Below are positions 4,974-6,626 of a stretch of 6,626 nucleotides of DNA, one piece after another. Below the pieces are notes generated by a model. That model was not told the DNA's origin and did not search any database. It saw only the letters and a list, made by a program, of their open reading frames with translations. The DNA is from Cyanobacteriota bacterium (GTDB taxonomy: Bacteria; Cyanobacteriota; Cyanobacteriia; Phormidesmidales; Phormidesmidaceae), in assembly GCA_027592485.1 (NCBI GenBank), contig JAQCKL010000254.1:1-6626 (forward strand), written 5' to 3'. Within the stretch, counting starts at the first letter, position 1; every line of letters begins with the position of its first letter. The translations under genes and the position numbers were made by a program.

Positions 4974-5987
4974 ACCCTCTTCCAAATAAATTGTCTGCCC
5001 TGTCGCCGCCGATCGCTCCGCCGCCGTCGCCACCGTCAAGGTATACAAGCTCTCCTGCAACGACACATACATGGGCTTGCCATCCAGCAGCGCCTCCAAA
5101 ACAGCGGCGGTATCCTTGGCAAATAGCCCCCGTCGGACCGCTAAGGTTAGGGGCTGAGAGACGCCATCCTGGATCAAGGTCCCGTGATCGCCTTCAAACA
5201 CCAGCGCCCCGCGATCACCCTGAATTTCCAGATAACGGGCCGGTTGCCAGACCTGCTCTCCCTTGCCATACAGCACCTCCGCCAGTAGCCCATTGGCAAA
5301 GGTGAGCTGGGCGGTGCAGCGACAGGTTGTGTAATACGTTTGAGCCGATGGAGACCCACCAAAGTCGTACTGCAACTGACTCGTCACGGTTTTGACCGAG
5401 CCAAAGAGATCGGTTAACCGATGGAGACGGGACAGCGCTCCCACGAGGGGAAACCCAAAGAGGTCAGGGTTGTAGGTCCACTTCTTAGGGGCTGGCGTTT
5501 TGGGCACCACCGTCTTGTAGCGCACGTAAGCGGGGGTACCCATAGCCTCCAAGTGAACCTTGACGGTCTGGTGCAATCCCCCCAATAGTTCAATGTGCTC
5601 CACATGGAGAAAGAGCCCCCGCGCTTCGGCCAGCGCCACCAAGGATTGAGCTTCAGCCAGGGATAGGGCCAACGGATATTCCACCACCACGGCCTTTCCC
5701 GCTTCGAGGGCCGCCCGCACCACAGCGGCATGATCGCTATTGATATGGCAGACCACCACCAAATCAATGTCAGCACGGCTAATCAAGCGCTGCCAGTGGT
5801 CACTGACATCGGCCCCATAGGGTCGCGCAAACGCGGTGGCACCTTCGAGGGTGTGCCCAGCGATGGCCACGAGTTGCGCCCGATCATCAGCGCCGAAAGC
5901 CTGGGCGCGGGCGCGGGCTGCATAACCCGTGCCAATGACGCCCACTCGAATGGGCGTGACTAGGGGGAGAGAATTATCGATGGCCAA
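4956..5987 (-). CDS. bvdR: Biliverdin reductase, Gfo/Idh/MocA family
   Basis: A soluble NAD(P)H-dependent enzyme of 343 residues reducing biliverdin IX-alpha to bilirubin. The N-terminal Rossmann fold shows VGVIGTGYAARARA (GxGxxA at 19-24) and VVEYPLAL with Glu104-Tyr105-Pro106, the family's E-x-P position. The strongest signature is HVEHIELLGGLHQ (129-141), which is close to Synechocystis BvdR. It is followed by PAPKKWTYN and FGFPLVGALSRLHRLTDLFG (177-196). Arg187 aligns, as I recall, with the catalytic Arg185 of Synechocystis BvdR at a constant offset of 2. LYGKGEQVW and RRGLFAKDTAAVLEALLDGKPMYV in the C-terminal half also fit. Length is close to the usual 325-335. The start is a TTG at 5987, and the Rossmann offset against Synechocystis supports it. 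An ATG 13 bp further upstream is in another frame and stops after 8 codons. The gene diverges from petF. In cyanobacteria BvdR influences phycobilisome and bilin balance. Confidence 0.93.
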   Translation of the reverse strand: MAIDNSLPLVTPIRVGVIGTGYAARARAQAFGADDRAQLVAIAGHTLEGATAFARPYGADVSDHWQRLISRADIDLVVVCHINSDHAAVVRAALEAGKAVVVEYPLALSLAEAQSLVALAEARGLFLHVEHIELLGGLHQTVKVHLEAMGTPAYVRYKTVVPKTPAPKKWTYNPDLFGFPLVGALSRLHRLTDLFGSVKTVTSQLQYDFGGSPSAQTYYTTCRCTAQLTFANGLLAEVLYGKGEQVWQPARYLEIQGDRGALVFEGDHGTLIQDGVSQPLTLAVRRGLFAKDTAAVLEALLDGKPMYVSLQESLYTLTVATAAERSAATGQTIYLEEGVDAKG

Positions 5988-6455
5988 AGTTCTGATTCAT
6001 ATGCAGCGGGCATTTCCTATGCATTATCCCGCGCTTTACAGCACGATAGGGTGATTTTAAGATCTCCATAACGGCATGTTTTTGCTGTTAGGAACAAGGC
6101 CATAGTAGAAACATAAGTGATTTTTATGTAAATTTATTTATTGATAAATATGTTGCGTGGCACACCCCTAAGAACAAAAGATCTATCGCTTTGCCAATAA
6201 AGCTGAACCGCTCTCGTTACAGGGGTTTTAAGGCGATACACGCCGTGGCACCCATAAGCTAAGGCAGGGTTGGCGGAGGGATTTGATTATAAATCCCATT
6301 GGGTTTTTGTAAGGTTTACCGTACTGACAGCGCTGGTTTTCCCGTAGTATCTCTTTTAGAGAAGAGCAGTGAACCTGAAATCGTACCCGGTAGATGGGCT
6401 GTGGTTTCTAGGGATTCATTTAGGTCATCGTTTTATTTGCTGAGAGGATTGCACC
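5988..6455. promoter_or_regulatory. Divergent bvdR/petF intergenic region
   Basis: This 468-bp spacer should carry both promoters. I see no gene in it. For bvdR, a GATAAT hexamer on the minus strand (6023-6028) is a possible -10 box without a good -35. For petF, TATAAA (6288-6293) is a possible -10, which would give a leader of roughly 155 nt. Notable sequence is an AT-rich stretch (about 6119-6151) with ATTTAT/ATAAAT arms, and TCTCT-TTT-AGAGA (6350-6362), a small hairpin in the presumed petF leader. None of these is more than a candidate. Confidence 0.4.
6442..6448 (+). promoter_or_regulatory. Ribosome binding site of petF
   Basis: GAGAGGA lies 7 nt before the petF ATG at 6456. It is the clearest Shine-Dalgarno sequence in the window and fits a highly expressed gene. 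Confidence 0.8.
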
Positions 6456-6626
6456 ATGGCAAGCTACAAAGTCACCCTTAAGAACACAGCTGAAGGTCTA
6501 GACAAGACCATTGAGGTCGCTGACGACGAATACATTCTAGATGCCGCTGAAGAGCAAGGCATTGACCTACCTTACTCCTGCCGCGCCGGTGCTTGCTCCA
6601 CCTGTGCTGGTAAAATCACCGCCGGT
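6456..6626 (+). CDS. petF: Plant-type [2Fe-2S] ferredoxin, partial (first 57 codons)
   Basis: A small acidic electron carrier reduced by photosystem I that supplies FNR, nitrogen and sulfur assimilation, thioredoxin reductase and bilin-forming enzymes. The translation starts MASYKVTLKN and contains YILDAAEEQGIDLPYSC followed by RAGACSTCAGK. Cys42, Cys47 and Cys50 are three of the four cluster ligands in the C-x4-C-x2-C pattern. The fourth (near residue 80) and the last 40 or so residues fall outside the window, since the family length is about 97-99. Codon use is strongly biased (many GCT, GGT, CTA and AAC codons), as expected for an abundant protein. The start is fixed by the Shine-Dalgarno and by matching the conserved N-terminus of ferredoxin I. 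A paralogous ferredoxin is possible, but the sequence is that of the main photosynthetic type. Confidence 0.96.
   Translation, partial: MASYKVTLKNTAEGLDKTIEVADDEYILDAAEEQGIDLPYSCRAGACSTCAGKITAG

Noticed and set aside
6299..6481. Plus-strand 60-residue frame running into petF
   Set aside because: It needs a TTG start with no Shine-Dalgarno, shows no recognisable motif and overlaps petF out of frame; it lies in the petF leader.

Overview
The window is cyanobacterial. It carries four intact copies of the octamer GCGATCGC (HIP1), a plant-type [2Fe-2S] ferredoxin gene at the right edge, and a gene whose product matches cyanobacterial biliverdin reductase. Coding DNA is GC-rich and the left 1.1 kb is visibly AT-richer. 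Sparse Shine-Dalgarno signals and a probable TTG start also fit. I cannot name the species; the repeat content suggests a filamentous or Leptolyngbya-like lineage, which is a guess.

Layout. (1) Positions 1-1100 are a decayed, repeat-rich zone. It holds the N-terminal third of a DUF1993 gene that breaks off abruptly, a textbook MITE (132 bp, 12-bp perfect terminal inverted repeats, 8-bp target duplication), an unrecognised open frame without a start codon, a long imperfect hairpin and a short hairpin-rich repeat. (2) Positions 1104-3381, minus strand, form a two-gene unit. An isochorismatase-fold amidohydrolase very close to biuret amidohydrolase (BiuH) is followed by a double-NBD ABC ATPase of the BMP/nucleoside-uptake type. 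No permease or binding-protein gene is next to it. (3) A 243-bp divergent spacer with two dyad-symmetric, operator-like sites leads to a plus-strand GT2 polyprenyl-phosphate glycosyltransferase fused to a GtrA membrane domain (3625-4908). (4) That gene converges on bvdR (4956-5987, minus) across a 47-bp gap containing an 8-bp GC-rich hairpin. (5) A 468-bp divergent spacer separates bvdR from petF, whose first 57 codons reach the window edge.

How the genes fit together. The BiuH-like enzyme and the ABC ATPase suggest uptake and hydrolysis of a nitrogen-rich amide such as biuret or a related ureide, feeding allophanate or ammonia metabolism. The transporter's other subunits and an allophanate hydrolase must lie elsewhere or have been lost. 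The MITE and gene debris just downstream of the ATPase are compatible with erosion of a longer operon. BvdR and ferredoxin both belong to the photosynthetic and bilin redox economy. The GT2-GtrA protein belongs to envelope glycan assembly. The most interesting points are the biuret-type hydrolase with an orphan BMP-type ATPase in a cyanobacterium, and the cleanly delimited MITE.
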